This document shows, in pieces, positions 42,863-50,688 of a stretch of 64,000 bases of DNA (position 1 is its first letter; each line of letters starts with the position of its first letter). The position numbers were made by a program, and so were the translations under genes. The stretch comes from Maribacter huludaoensis (GTDB taxonomy: Bacteria; Bacteroidota; Bacteroidia; Flavobacteriales; Flavobacteriaceae). Location: the NCBI RefSeq assembly GCF_029350945.1, contig NZ_JARKMS010000007.1, forward strand, positions 106,529-170,528. The letters run 5' to 3'. The notes below the pieces were generated by a model. The model had not been told where the DNA came from. It was given only the letters and a program-made list of their open reading frames with translations, and made no database searches.

Positions 42863-43462
42863 TCATTTCGTTCTATAAATCATTTCGTAATCGTGTGCCG
42901 TCACAAACATTGGAAATTCAGCCCATTTTTTCCCGTTCGATTTAGCACTTTTATACGTTTCTCTAAAAAGTTCTTGTAATCTTAAAATGATTAACAATTC
43001 CGCTACGTCATAAGCTTGCTCAATTTCGGGAATGTTGTGTTTTTGATTTTTATAAACGTCTTCGTAAACTTTTTGAAGGTTTTCAAATCCGGTTATGGTC
43101 AAGTCCTTATTCGTATGATGCTCAAAATCCGCTAACCATTCATAATCTTCTTTTTCGATTTCGCTAAACGAGAATAAGTCTATAAACCACCTGTCATAAT
43201 TTATGGTAAACCCGTTCATTTCGCAGTAAAAAGCTTTTAGTTTTTTTGAGAAACTAAAGGTGTATTTCAGTTTTACACTTGAGTAGAATTTGGAAATAAA
43301 TTCACTTAATTCCGATTCCAAATGCAAAAGATTCATTCCAATCAGTTGATGAAAGTCAGTTTGAGAAATTTTCCTCAATTCAGATTCCGCAATTTGTATC
43401 GCAGATTCTAAATCATTCTGTTTTACATATTCGTTAAGTTTATCTTCTAATTCAAAGTTCAT
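42863..43462 (-). CDS. Uncharacterised cytoplasmic protein following a DUF2750 gene
   Basis: 199 residues, helical, acidic. It contains L-E-S-E-L-S-E-F-I-S-K-F, F-E-H-H-T-N-K-D-L-T and E-L-L-I-I-L-R-L-Q-E-L-F. No family is recognised. The DUF2750 gene before it ends eight bases upstream, so the two form one transcript, probably one cassette. The size, charge and context fit an immunity-type protein, but that is a guess. Confidence 0.68.
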   Translation of the reverse strand: MNFELEDKLNEYVKQNDLESAIQIAESELRKISQTDFHQLIGMNLLHLESELSEFISKFYSSVKLKYTFSFSKKLKAFYCEMNGFTINYDRWFIDLFSFSEIEKEDYEWLADFEHHTNKDLTITGFENLQKVYEDVYKNQKHNIPEIEQAYDVAELLIILRLQELFRETYKSAKSNGKKWAEFPMFVTAHDYEMIYRTK

Positions 43463-43470
43463 TGGCTTAA

Positions 43471-43926
43471 TTATCCTATAATTTCTTTCACTTGTTTTTC
43501 TAAGTCAGATATTCCGTTAAACTTTCTAAAATCCAAATCTTTTCCAATTGATTTTAATTCAGCCGATAAGTCTATTATTAATTCCAAAGGTTCTGCTTCA
43601 TATCCGAACATATTTTGGTCAAATTGTGTTCCGATTAAAAGCCCGTCATTTTCCATTCCTACGCACCAGTTTTCCATAAATTCAGATAATGGAATTTCAG
43701 TCGGCTCATATTTTTTCCATCCGTTTTTTATACAAGACTTAGCTCTTGCTTTTTCTGCCCAAAAACAAATTATTCCAACAGGTTCTCCATTTTCATCATC
43801 ATAATGGACAGAAGTTGAAGTTGCAAATCCTTCTATGTTTTTCAGTCCGTAAACTATTTCAGTTTCACATAATGTTTTTATGAACTTCTTATGTCGGTTT
43901 TTAACTGTTATATGATTTTGTAACAT
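43471..43926 (-). CDS. DUF2750 family protein, copy 2
   Basis: 151 residues, very similar to the protein at 31961-32419 along its length: N-R-H-K-K-F-I-K-T-L-C, C-F-W-A-E-K-A-R-A-K-S-C, then G-M-E-N-D-G-L-L-I-G and D-Q-N-M-F-G-Y-E-A. The two differ enough to be old duplicates or separate acquisitions. It is the most upstream gene of the minus-strand accessory run and is preceded by a hairpin-rich boundary at 43943-44004. Confidence 0.83.
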   Translation of the reverse strand: MLQNHITVKNRHKKFIKTLCETEIVYGLKNIEGFATSTSVHYDDENGEPVGIICFWAEKARAKSCIKNGWKKYEPTEIPLSEFMENWCVGMENDGLLIGTQFDQNMFGYEAEPLELIIDLSAELKSIGKDLDFRKFNGISDLEKQVKEIIG

Positions 43927-43942
43927 TGTTTATTCAGCTTGC

Positions 43943-44004
43943 AGGTAACTAATGTATATGTGTACAATTACATATATTCCGCTATATTTAGCGGATATGT
44001 GCAA
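43943..44004. repeat. Hairpin element at the upstream edge of the accessory array
   Basis: GGTAACTAATGTATATG at 43943 resembles the left arm of element A. It is followed by a strong hairpin: CATATATTCCGCTA (43971-43984), TATT loop, TAGCGGATATGTG (43989-44001). It sits just before the start of the DUF2750 gene. Confidence 0.6.
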
Positions 44005-44125
44005 TAGAAGTTTTAAATATACCATTAAAGAATAAACCTACAATTAAAAATTTACACTCTATTACGGGAAACCATAATCGGTTAAAAATTATGTATGGTT
44101 AGAGGATTTTTACGACCAAATGGTC

Positions 44126-44497
44126 ATGTCAAAGAAAATTCTATTTATCTATAATGCCAATAGTGATACGGGCAGTAAAATGTTAGACTTCGCCCATAAA
44201 ATTGTAAGCCCTACAACCTATAATTGCAACCTGTGTTCATTGACACATGGGAACTTTACCGAGAAAAAACAATGGAAAACGTTTAGGGAACGTTTGTTGG
44301 CAGAAGGCTATGAACTAGAGTTCTTTCATAAAGATGAATTCCAAGAACGCTATAAAAGTAAATTTGGGCATAAGTATACCTATCCTATTATATTGGTAGA
44401 AACGGATCATGAACTAGAGGTGTTGGTGTCTGCCGAGAAGTTGAACGCTATGGAGACGGTGGAGGAACTTATTAGTTCAGTTGGCAGTATTCAGTAA
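44126..44497 (+). CDS. Conserved small protein with a C-x-x-C pair, function unknown
   Basis: 123 residues from the ATG at 44126; a start at 44120 would add two. The first strand is K-K-I-L-F-I-Y-N-A-N-S, then A-H-K-I-V-S-P-T-T-Y and C-N-L-C-S-L-T-H-G (possible metal or redox pair), F-F-H-K-D-E-F and P-I-I-L-V-E. The pattern is familiar from uncharacterised proteins in flavobacteria and others; no activity is known to me. It stands alone, facing away from the minus-strand run. Confidence 0.78.
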   Translation: MSKKILFIYNANSDTGSKMLDFAHKIVSPTTYNCNLCSLTHGNFTEKKQWKTFRERLLAEGYELEFFHKDEFQERYKSKFGHKYTYPIILVETDHELEVLVSAEKLNAMETVEELISSVGSIQ

Positions 44498-45239
44498 CAG
44501 TTTTCAGTAGGCAGTGTTGATCGCTTCGCTTGGTTTTTGGTTGTAAGTTGTTGGTCTTACTCGGTCGTTGAGCTTACTCGGTCACTGAGCATGGCCGAAG
44601 TGATTTTTGGGTTGTGTGGTGAGTTTGCGTGGTCCAGTCCCTTCGACTGCGCCATCCTTAGGCAGGCAGGCTCAGGATGACATTAGGGTTTCAGTGGTCA
44701 GTAACAGTAAGCAGTGCCAGTTTTCAGTAGACAGTTACAGTGAGCGGTAGTTGGTTGTGCCACTGTCAGTTCGAGTGGATTTTCGAAGCATGAGAAATTT
44801 GCTTGCCCGCCGACAAGGAGGGTATCGAGAACAGGTTTGGAACACGCGAAGGTTCTCGATACAATTTTAGGCTTTCGTTGCACTCAAGCTAAAATCACTC
44901 GAACTGACAATGCGTTTACGAGATGGGTGTCGTGTTCCAAACAAACAGATAGCCGCGCTTAGCTCACTATGACGTTGATAAAGAAGTACTAAGTATTAAG
45001 TACAAAGTATTAAGTCGTAAGTAATGAGTGCTGAGTACTGAGTATTAAGTAAAAGAGTATTAAGAAGTGGATAGAATAAGGTAAACAATCGGAGTACGAA
45101 GTACGAAGAACCAACACGAACAGCTTTGTGCTCATTACTTAATACAAAAAAACGCGCAGCGTTAAGAATACTGCCAACTGATACTGCCAACTGAATACTA
45201 GAACAAGTACTTAATACAGAAAAACGCGCAGCGTTAAAA
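44498..45239. repeat. Repeat-rich spacer before engB
   Basis: No gene. It contains, in order: ACTCGGTC(G/A)(T/C)TGAGC repeats (44559-44590); a GCAGGCAGGC insert near 44653; the third long inverted repeat at 44765-44908 (GTCAGTTCGAGTG outer arms, 144 bp); AAGTATTAAGT-type repeats (44988-45062); and AACGCGCAGCGTT at 45151-45163 and 45223-45235. The third inverted repeat carries an extra CTTGCCCGCCGACAAG hairpin near 44802 that the first copy lacks. Confidence 0.85.
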
Positions 45240-45327
45240 AACCAACAACCAACAACCAACAACCAACAACCAACAACCAACAACCAACAACCAACAACTA
45301 ACAACCAACAACCAACAACCAACAACC
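45240..45327. repeat. Tandem heptamer array abutting the engB stop codon
   Basis: About 12 units of CCAACAA with one variant unit. On the minus strand the engB stop codon TGA (45329-45331) is followed at once by the array, read as TGGTTGT repeats. The same heptamer is repeated at 13888-13966. Confidence 0.96.
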
Positions 45328-45328
45328 A

Positions 45329-45949
45329 TCAACCATTCTTCGTTGCCTCAAAAAACTTCTCGTTAATATCATCAATATACCCCAGTAGTTCATCACGACC
45401 GCTTCGGTGGCTAGAGCTGGTTATAAAATGCGGCGGAGCTTCTTCCCACATATCTGCGGTAAGTTTGTTCAGGTACTGATTTACTTGTCGCTCGATCGCT
45501 TTTGGTTTTAGTTTATCCGCTTTTGTGAAGATGATCGCAAAAGGTACTCCGTTTTCACCCATCCACTGCATGAACTCCATATCTATAGGTTGTGGATCAT
45601 GGCGTATATCTACCAGTACAAAAGAACATACAAGCTGCTCTCGTTGTAGAAAGTAATTGGTAATATATTTTTGAAAGGTGTTTTTATCTTTTTTGGATAC
45701 ACGGGCATAACCATAACCGGGTAAATCTACCAGGAACCAATTTTCATTGATCTTAAAATGGTTGATCAATTGGGTCTTACCAGGTCTGCCAGATGTTTTT
45801 GCCAAGCTTTTGCGCTCGGTCAACATATTGATCAAAGAAGACTTGCCAACGTTAGATCGCCCAATAAAGGCGTATTCTGGCAAAGGCTCTTTCGGGCATT
45901 TGGCAACATCTGAGTTGCTCATTACAAAGTCGGCAGACTTTATTTTCAT
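45329..45949 (-). CDS. engB: Ribosome biogenesis GTPase YsxC/EngB
   Basis: 206 residues, normal length. GTPase motifs: G-R-S-N-V-G-K-S-S (31-39), G-R-P-G-K-T-Q (G2 region), D-L-P-G-Y-G-Y-A (G3) and T-K-A-D-K (G4). It takes part in large-subunit assembly. The hydrolase gene upstream ends 11 bases before it, so they share an operon. The heptamer array directly follows the stop and may affect its 3' end. Confidence 0.97.
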   Translation of the reverse strand: MKIKSADFVMSNSDVAKCPKEPLPEYAFIGRSNVGKSSLINMLTERKSLAKTSGRPGKTQLINHFKINENWFLVDLPGYGYARVSKKDKNTFQKYITNYFLQREQLVCSFVLVDIRHDPQPIDMEFMQWMGENGVPFAIIFTKADKLKPKAIERQVNQYLNKLTADMWEEAPPHFITSSSHRSGRDELLGYIDDINEKFFEATKNG

Positions 45950-45960
45950 CCGTAGGGTGT

Positions 45961-46731
45961 TTAGAAATTGTTTTTCGTCAACCAGTCATCAAGAATGGTA
46001 TTGAATTTGTCTGGGTGCTCCATCATAGGTGCATGTCCGCATTTATCTATCCAAAATAGATCTGAATTTGGTAAAAGCTCATCGAACAGTTCCGCCACGT
46101 CCGGTGGGGTAACGGTATCGTTTTTTCCCCAAATAATACAGGTAGGGGTTTTCATTTTCGGTAAATCTTGCGCCATGTTGTGTCTTATGGCACTTTTAGC
46201 GATCGCCAAGGTTTTTACCAATTTTACACGGTCGTTCACCGTTGCAAAAACTTCATCTACAATTTCCTTGGTAGCAACCTCTGGGTCGTAGAACACATCT
46301 TGTGCCTTCTTTTTAATGAATTCATAGTCGCCACGTTTAGGGTAACCATCGCCCATGGCACTTTCATAAAGGCCGGAACTTCCGGTAATGACCAAGGCTT
46401 TTATTTTGGCAGGGTATAATTTGGTGTGTAAAAGACCAATATGGCCGCCAAGTGAATTTCCTAAAAGAATAACATCGTCAAGATTTTTATAATCAATGAA
46501 TTTTTTAAGGTATTTGGCAAAATTCTTAACCGTTGTTTTTAACATCGGCATAGAATACAAAGGCAATTCAGGTATAAGAACTTTGTATCCCTTAGGTGGA
46601 AAATAAGTGTTTACACCCTCAAAATTACTTAAACCGCCCATAAGTCCATGAAGAATAATTATGGGTTTGCCTTCTCCTTTTTCTATATACTTAAATCCTC
46701 CGTCGTTGATCAAATCGTTTTCCATGCGCAC
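45961..46731 (-). CDS. Alpha/beta hydrolase
   Basis: 256 residues; M3 (46725) is an equally good start. The fold's key features are H-G-L-M-G-G (oxyanion hole, near 29), the nucleophile elbow G-N-S-L-G-G (Ser near 93), Asp in W-G-K-N-D and His in C-G-H-A-P-M-M-E-H-P. It is likely an esterase or C-C hydrolase of unknown substrate, cytoplasmic. It precedes engB by 11 bases and diverges from mraZ. Confidence 0.9.
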   Translation of the reverse strand: MRMENDLINDGGFKYIEKGEGKPIIILHGLMGGLSNFEGVNTYFPPKGYKVLIPELPLYSMPMLKTTVKNFAKYLKKFIDYKNLDDVILLGNSLGGHIGLLHTKLYPAKIKALVITGSSGLYESAMGDGYPKRGDYEFIKKKAQDVFYDPEVATKEIVDEVFATVNDRVKLVKTLAIAKSAIRHNMAQDLPKMKTPTCIIWGKNDTVTPPDVAELFDELLPNSDLFWIDKCGHAPMMEHPDKFNTILDDWLTKNNF

Positions 46732-46897
46732 TACTCATCAGTAATTGTCCAAATATAGGTAATTACAGAGAATAGCAAACAACTCTTTTCGATAAGGTTT
46801 TAACAAGAAACATTAAGATTTCTCTTTTTTAGGATTTAAGGCCCAAGTGGTAAAATGAAGCCATAAAAATCGATGAAGTGCAAAAACGTGCTCAAAA

Positions 46898-46962
46898 GTG
46901 GGGTAATTTATTAACAAAGTGGTTTTTAGTGGTAAAATGTGGTAATAATATTTATATATTTG
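46898..46962 (+). promoter_or_regulatory. Probable MraZ operator and promoter of the dcw cluster
   Basis: GTGG starts at 46919, 46929 and 46939, exactly 10 bp apart (AGTGGTTTTT, AGTGGTAAAA, TGTGGTAATA). An extra GTGGGG is at 46898. MraZ in E. coli binds three TGGG-type repeats at 10-bp spacing. A -7 box TATATTTG follows at 46955-46962, so the repeats sit in the -33 region and would block RNA polymerase. The mraZ start lies 27 bases downstream of the box. Confidence 0.72.
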
Positions 46963-46988
46963 AGTTATAAATAGAAAACCAGACCATT

Positions 46989-47462
46989 TTGGACATCTTT
47001 TTCTTTGGGACATTTAATTGCAAGGCAGATGCCAAGGGGCGTATTATGCTCCCTGTTGCGCTGCGCAATCAAGTTGCACCAATACTAAAGGATGGATTTT
47101 TTATCAAGAAGTCATATTTGAGCGAATGTTTGGAGTTGTACCCGGCATATGAGTGGCACAGGGTAATGGCAGAATTGAACGAAAAGAGCAGGTTCGATGA
47201 AGAGAACCTACAATTTATAAGAATGTATACGGCAGGTCTGCGTCAGGTAGAAGTTGATGCTACCGGTAGGTTGTTGATACCAAAGGACATAATTTCTTTA
47301 GGGGGTATAACCAAAGAAGTGGTCATAGCGCCAATAGGGAAAAGATTGGAGATTTGGGACAAGAAAGCTTATGATGAATCTATAAGCGCAACAAAAGAAG
47401 AGAAGGTGAAGTTGGCAAAGCGTGTAATGTTAGGTGAAAAACCAAGCGAAGATGTATCATAA
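46989..47462 (+). CDS. mraZ: Transcriptional regulator MraZ
   Basis: 157 residues. Two SpoVT-AbrB half domains are visible, each with D-A-x-G-R (D-A-K-G-R-I-M-L-P near 14, D-A-T-G-R-L-L-I-P near 90). It is a DNA-binding ring protein that represses the dcw operon. The only start that keeps the first strand is TTG at 46989; no ATG or GTG exists between the in-frame stop and F-G-T-F. It is first in the dcw cluster and overlaps rsmH by 11 bases. Confidence 0.94.
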   Translation: MDIFFFGTFNCKADAKGRIMLPVALRNQVAPILKDGFFIKKSYLSECLELYPAYEWHRVMAELNEKSRFDEENLQFIRMYTAGLRQVEVDATGRLLIPKDIISLGGITKEVVIAPIGKRLEIWDKKAYDESISATKEEKVKLAKRVMLGEKPSEDVS

Positions 47463-48354
47463 CCCTGTATTGCTTAAAGAAACGGTAGATGGCTTGAACA
47501 TCAAAGAAGACGGTATATATATAGATGTAACGTTTGGTGGTGGTGGTCATTCCAAAGAGATATTGAAAAGATTGGGTAAAGAGGGCAGGTTGTATGCCTT
47601 TGATCAAGATGAAGATGCACAGGCAAATGCTTTGGGCGATCCAAGATTTACGTTGATAGCGGAAAATTTTAGGTACATCACCCAGTTTTTAAAGTTCTAT
47701 GGCATAAAGAAGGTAGATGGTATACTTGCCGATTTTGGAGTATCATCGCATCAGTTCGATCAAGCGGAAAGAGGGTTCTCTACTCGTTTTGATGCAGATT
47801 TGGATATGAGAATGAGCAAGCGTAATACGCTTTCAGCTTTTGAGGTGGTCAATACCTATTCATATGATGATTTGCGTAAGGTGTTGTTCGAGTATGGCGA
47901 TATCAGAAACGCCAACGCCATGGCAAAAGTGATCGTTGCCAATAGGGAAGAAGAGAAGATACAAACTACCGATGCGCTTAAAACAGTGTTAAAGCAGTTT
48001 TTGCCAGAGCATAGGCAGCATAAAATATTGGCACAGATCTATCAGGCCATTCGTATAGAAGTGAATCAGGAGATAGCCGTGATCAAAGAATTTTTACAAC
48101 AGACTCCTGGTCTGTTAAATGAAAAAGGTAGGCTAAGTGTAATTAGTTACCACTCTTTGGAAGATAGGCTGGTAAAAAGATTTATTAGGGCGGGCCAGTT
48201 TGAAGGAGAGCCGGAGAAAGATTTTTATGGCAATATAGATGTGCCATTTAAAAAGGTAGGTGGTTTAATAGTACCGACGAAAGAAGAAATAAAGTTGAAT
48301 AACAGGGCACGTAGTGCAAAATTGAGAATAGCGGAGCGTAATGGCGAAAAATAA
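47452..48354 (+). CDS. rsmH: 16S rRNA N4-methylcytidine (C1402) methyltransferase
   Basis: 300 residues from the ATG at 47452, which gives the family start M-Y-H-N-P-V-L-L-K-E; an ATG at 47434 would add six residues. SAM-binding motif D-V-T-F-G-G-G-G-H-S near 27, and S-Y-H-S-L-E-D-R near 220. It methylates C1402 in the decoding centre. Second gene of the dcw cluster; the ftsL start overlaps its end by 14 bases. Confidence 0.96.
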   Translation: MYHNPVLLKETVDGLNIKEDGIYIDVTFGGGGHSKEILKRLGKEGRLYAFDQDEDAQANALGDPRFTLIAENFRYITQFLKFYGIKKVDGILADFGVSSHQFDQAERGFSTRFDADLDMRMSKRNTLSAFEVVNTYSYDDLRKVLFEYGDIRNANAMAKVIVANREEEKIQTTDALKTVLKQFLPEHRQHKILAQIYQAIRIEVNQEIAVIKEFLQQTPGLLNEKGRLSVISYHSLEDRLVKRFIRAGQFEGEPEKDFYGNIDVPFKKVGGLIVPTKEEIKLNNRARSAKLRIAERNGEK

Positions 48355-48682
48355 AGTGAAAACGGGTGTATTTGACCTTTTGAAGGGTAAATTTTTGGTG
48401 AGCGGAGACGCCCCTAAAAATTGGCTGTTCATTATTTTCATTTCTTTTTTGGCAACGGTAATGATCAGTAGTTCACATAGCGCCGATCAAAAAGTGCACC
48501 GCATTGCTCTATTGAATGAAGAGGTAAAAGAATTGCGTAACGAGTTTGTGGATATGCGATCTGATGTGCAGCAGTTAAAATTAGAATCGAGCATTACCGG
48601 TAAAATATCGGAGAAGGGCTTGTTTCCTTCGGAGAATCCCCCGCAGAAAATTAAGGTAAAATCTTTAAACGTTGAAGAGTAA
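48341..48682 (+). CDS. ftsL: FtsL-like bitopic division protein
   Basis: 113 residues. A cytoplasmic N-terminus of about 25 is followed by one membrane helix (about 30-47, W-L-F-I-I-F-I-S-F-L) and a periplasmic coiled coil (about 55-90, L-N-E-E-V-K-E-L-R-N-E-F). It has the size, topology and position of FtsL, between rsmH and ftsI. Sequence conservation of FtsL is always weak, so identity rests mostly on context. Its stop overlaps the ftsI start (TAATG). Confidence 0.85.
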   Translation: MAKNKVKTGVFDLLKGKFLVSGDAPKNWLFIIFISFLATVMISSSHSADQKVHRIALLNEEVKELRNEFVDMRSDVQQLKLESSITGKISEKGLFPSENPPQKIKVKSLNVEE

Positions 48683-50688
48683 TGGCGGCAACGGATAAAA
48701 GCATATTAAAAAGACTCTACATAGTGGCCGGTTTCATGGTGCTCTTTGCGGGTGCCGTGTTGTTCAAGCTGGTCTCTATACAAATAGTGGACGGGGAAAA
48801 ATACCAGGCTTTGGCGGACACACGTACAGAACGTATGTTTACCATTGAGCCAAATAGGGGTAATTTGTATTCTGACGACGGAAGTCTTTTGGCAACCTCG
48901 GTTTCTAAATACACCATCCGTTTTGATGCGGTTACGGTAAGCAATGAAGATTTTAGGCAAAATGTAAAGCCGTTGGCAGATGCCCTGGCAAAGCAATTTG
49001 GTAAAACATCCTCGCACTATCAGCAACTTTTAAGAAAGGCAAGAGAGAATAAAAATAGGTATGCATTAATAGTGCGTAATCTAGATTATTCTGAATACAT
49101 GGCGGTAAAGCAGTTTCCCCTATTCAACAAAGGGGCGTTCAAGGGCGGGCTTATTATTGAGCAGAAAACAAAAAGAGAGCATCCGTTAGGTAAAATTGCC
49201 GAGCGTAGTGTAGGGTATGAGCGTGTAGATGAAAACGGATATTACACCCGTGTAGGTATGGAAGGTGCCTTTGGTGAATATTTAAGGGGAATTTCTGGAA
49301 AGCGTCTAAAGCAAAAGATAGCAAAGGGTCAATGGAAGCCTATAGGTAACGATAATATTGTTGAGCCAAAAGATGGGTATGATGTGTATTCTACCATAGA
49401 TATTAATATTCAGGATATAGCGCACCATGCACTATTGGGTCAGTTAGAGAAATATCAAGCGGACCACGGTACGGTAATCGTAATGGAAGTGAAAACCGGA
49501 GAGGTAAAGGCAATTTCAAATTTAGGGCAGACATCTGAAGGTAAATATTATGAGCGTTTAAACTATGCTATTGGTGAATCTCACGAGCCGGGTTCTACAT
49601 TTAAGTTGGTGAATTTGGTGGCGGCTTTGGAAGATAAGGTAATTGATACCAGTTCTGTAATAGATACCGAAAAAGGAGCTTGGAAATTGTATAGACATAC
49701 CATTCGTGATACCAAGCGTGGTGGTCATGGTAAAATAAGCATGTCCGAAGCTTTTGAAGTTTCGTCAAATGTGGCTTTTGCAAAAATGATTCACGAAGGG
49801 TATAAAAACGATCCGGAAAAATATGTGAACAGGCTAATGAGTATGGGTATTCATAAAGAATTAGGTCTGCCTGTAGTCGGTGAAGGTAAACCTGTGCTAC
49901 GTTACCCCGGTGATAAAGGTTGGTCAGGGCTTTCGTTGGCGCAAATGGCCTATGGGTATGAAGTTTCAATGACGCCGTTGCAAACATTGGCGTTCTACAA
50001 CGCCATTGCAAATAATGGTGAAATGGTAAAACCGCGTTTGTTGAAGGAGGTAAAAGAGTGGAACAAGACCATTGAGAAGTTCGATAAAAAAGTGTTGAAC
50101 CCAGAAATTTGTTCACGATCTACGGTAAAGAAGGTACAGCAGATATTGAAAAATGTAGTGGAGAAAGAGCATGGCACGGGTCACCGTATGTACTCCAGAA
50201 ATTTTTCTATGGCAGGAAAGACCGGCACTACACAGACCAATTATGTGTCTAAAGATAAATCTAAGTACGAGTACATTTCTTCGTTCGCTGGGTATTTTCC
50301 GGCAGATGACCCAAAATATTCCTGTATCGTAGTCATTCATAAGCCGGACAAGAGTGTTGGGTATTATGGAGCGGATGTATCTGGTCCGGTATTTAAATCG
50401 GTTGCTCAGAAAGTATATGCAACATCTCCATTGACCAGCGAAGTTGATGTAAAGGATGTATTGATCGCAAAAATTGAAGATTCTCACCATGATTATTATA
50501 AGGTAGCACAGGCAAAATATGCTGCGGTACCAAATGTAAAGGGTATGTGCGGTATGGATGCTGTTGCCATTTTAGAGAATTTAGGGATAGAGGTAGAGGT
50601 AAAAGGAAACGGAAAGGTGAAAAATCAATCTATCACCAAAGGCACAGATTTAAAATCAGTGAAGAAAATAGTATTGGAATTAATATGA
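48682..50688 (+). CDS. ftsI: Septal peptidoglycan transpeptidase (class B PBP) with a PASTA domain
   Basis: 668 residues. A membrane anchor (about 12-32) is followed by a dimerisation domain and a transpeptidase domain with S305-T-F-K308, S362-S-N364 and K514-T-G516. A C-terminal PASTA domain lies at about 605-668, which E. coli FtsI lacks. It crosslinks peptidoglycan at the septum together with FtsW. ATGA at 50685 overlaps the murE start by four bases. Confidence 0.95.
   Translation: MAATDKSILKRLYIVAGFMVLFAGAVLFKLVSIQIVDGEKYQALADTRTERMFTIEPNRGNLYSDDGSLLATSVSKYTIRFDAVTVSNEDFRQNVKPLADALAKQFGKTSSHYQQLLRKARENKNRYALIVRNLDYSEYMAVKQFPLFNKGAFKGGLIIEQKTKREHPLGKIAERSVGYERVDENGYYTRVGMEGAFGEYLRGISGKRLKQKIAKGQWKPIGNDNIVEPKDGYDVYSTIDINIQDIAHHALLGQLEKYQADHGTVIVMEVKTGEVKAISNLGQTSEGKYYERLNYAIGESHEPGSTFKLVNLVAALEDKVIDTSSVIDTEKGAWKLYRHTIRDTKRGGHGKISMSEAFEVSSNVAFAKMIHEGYKNDPEKYVNRLMSMGIHKELGLPVVGEGKPVLRYPGDKGWSGLSLAQMAYGYEVSMTPLQTLAFYNAIANNGEMVKPRLLKEVKEWNKTIEKFDKKVLNPEICSRSTVKKVQQILKNVVEKEHGTGHRMYSRNFSMAGKTGTTQTNYVSKDKSKYEYISSFAGYFPADDPKYSCIVVIHKPDKSVGYYGADVSGPVFKSVAQKVYATSPLTSEVDVKDVLIAKIEDSHHDYYKVAQAKYAAVPNVKGMCGMDAVAILENLGIEVEVKGNGKVKNQSITKGTDLKSVKKIVLELI

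Noticed and set aside
44996..45325. 109-codon minus-strand frame rich in L-V-V-G-C-W repeats
   Set aside because: It is only the translation of the CCAACAA heptamer array and neighbouring spacer repeats.
50547..50684. 46 extra codons upstream of murE in its frame
   Set aside because: They overlap the ftsI PASTA region in another frame; the family N-terminus starts at the ATG that overlaps the ftsI stop.
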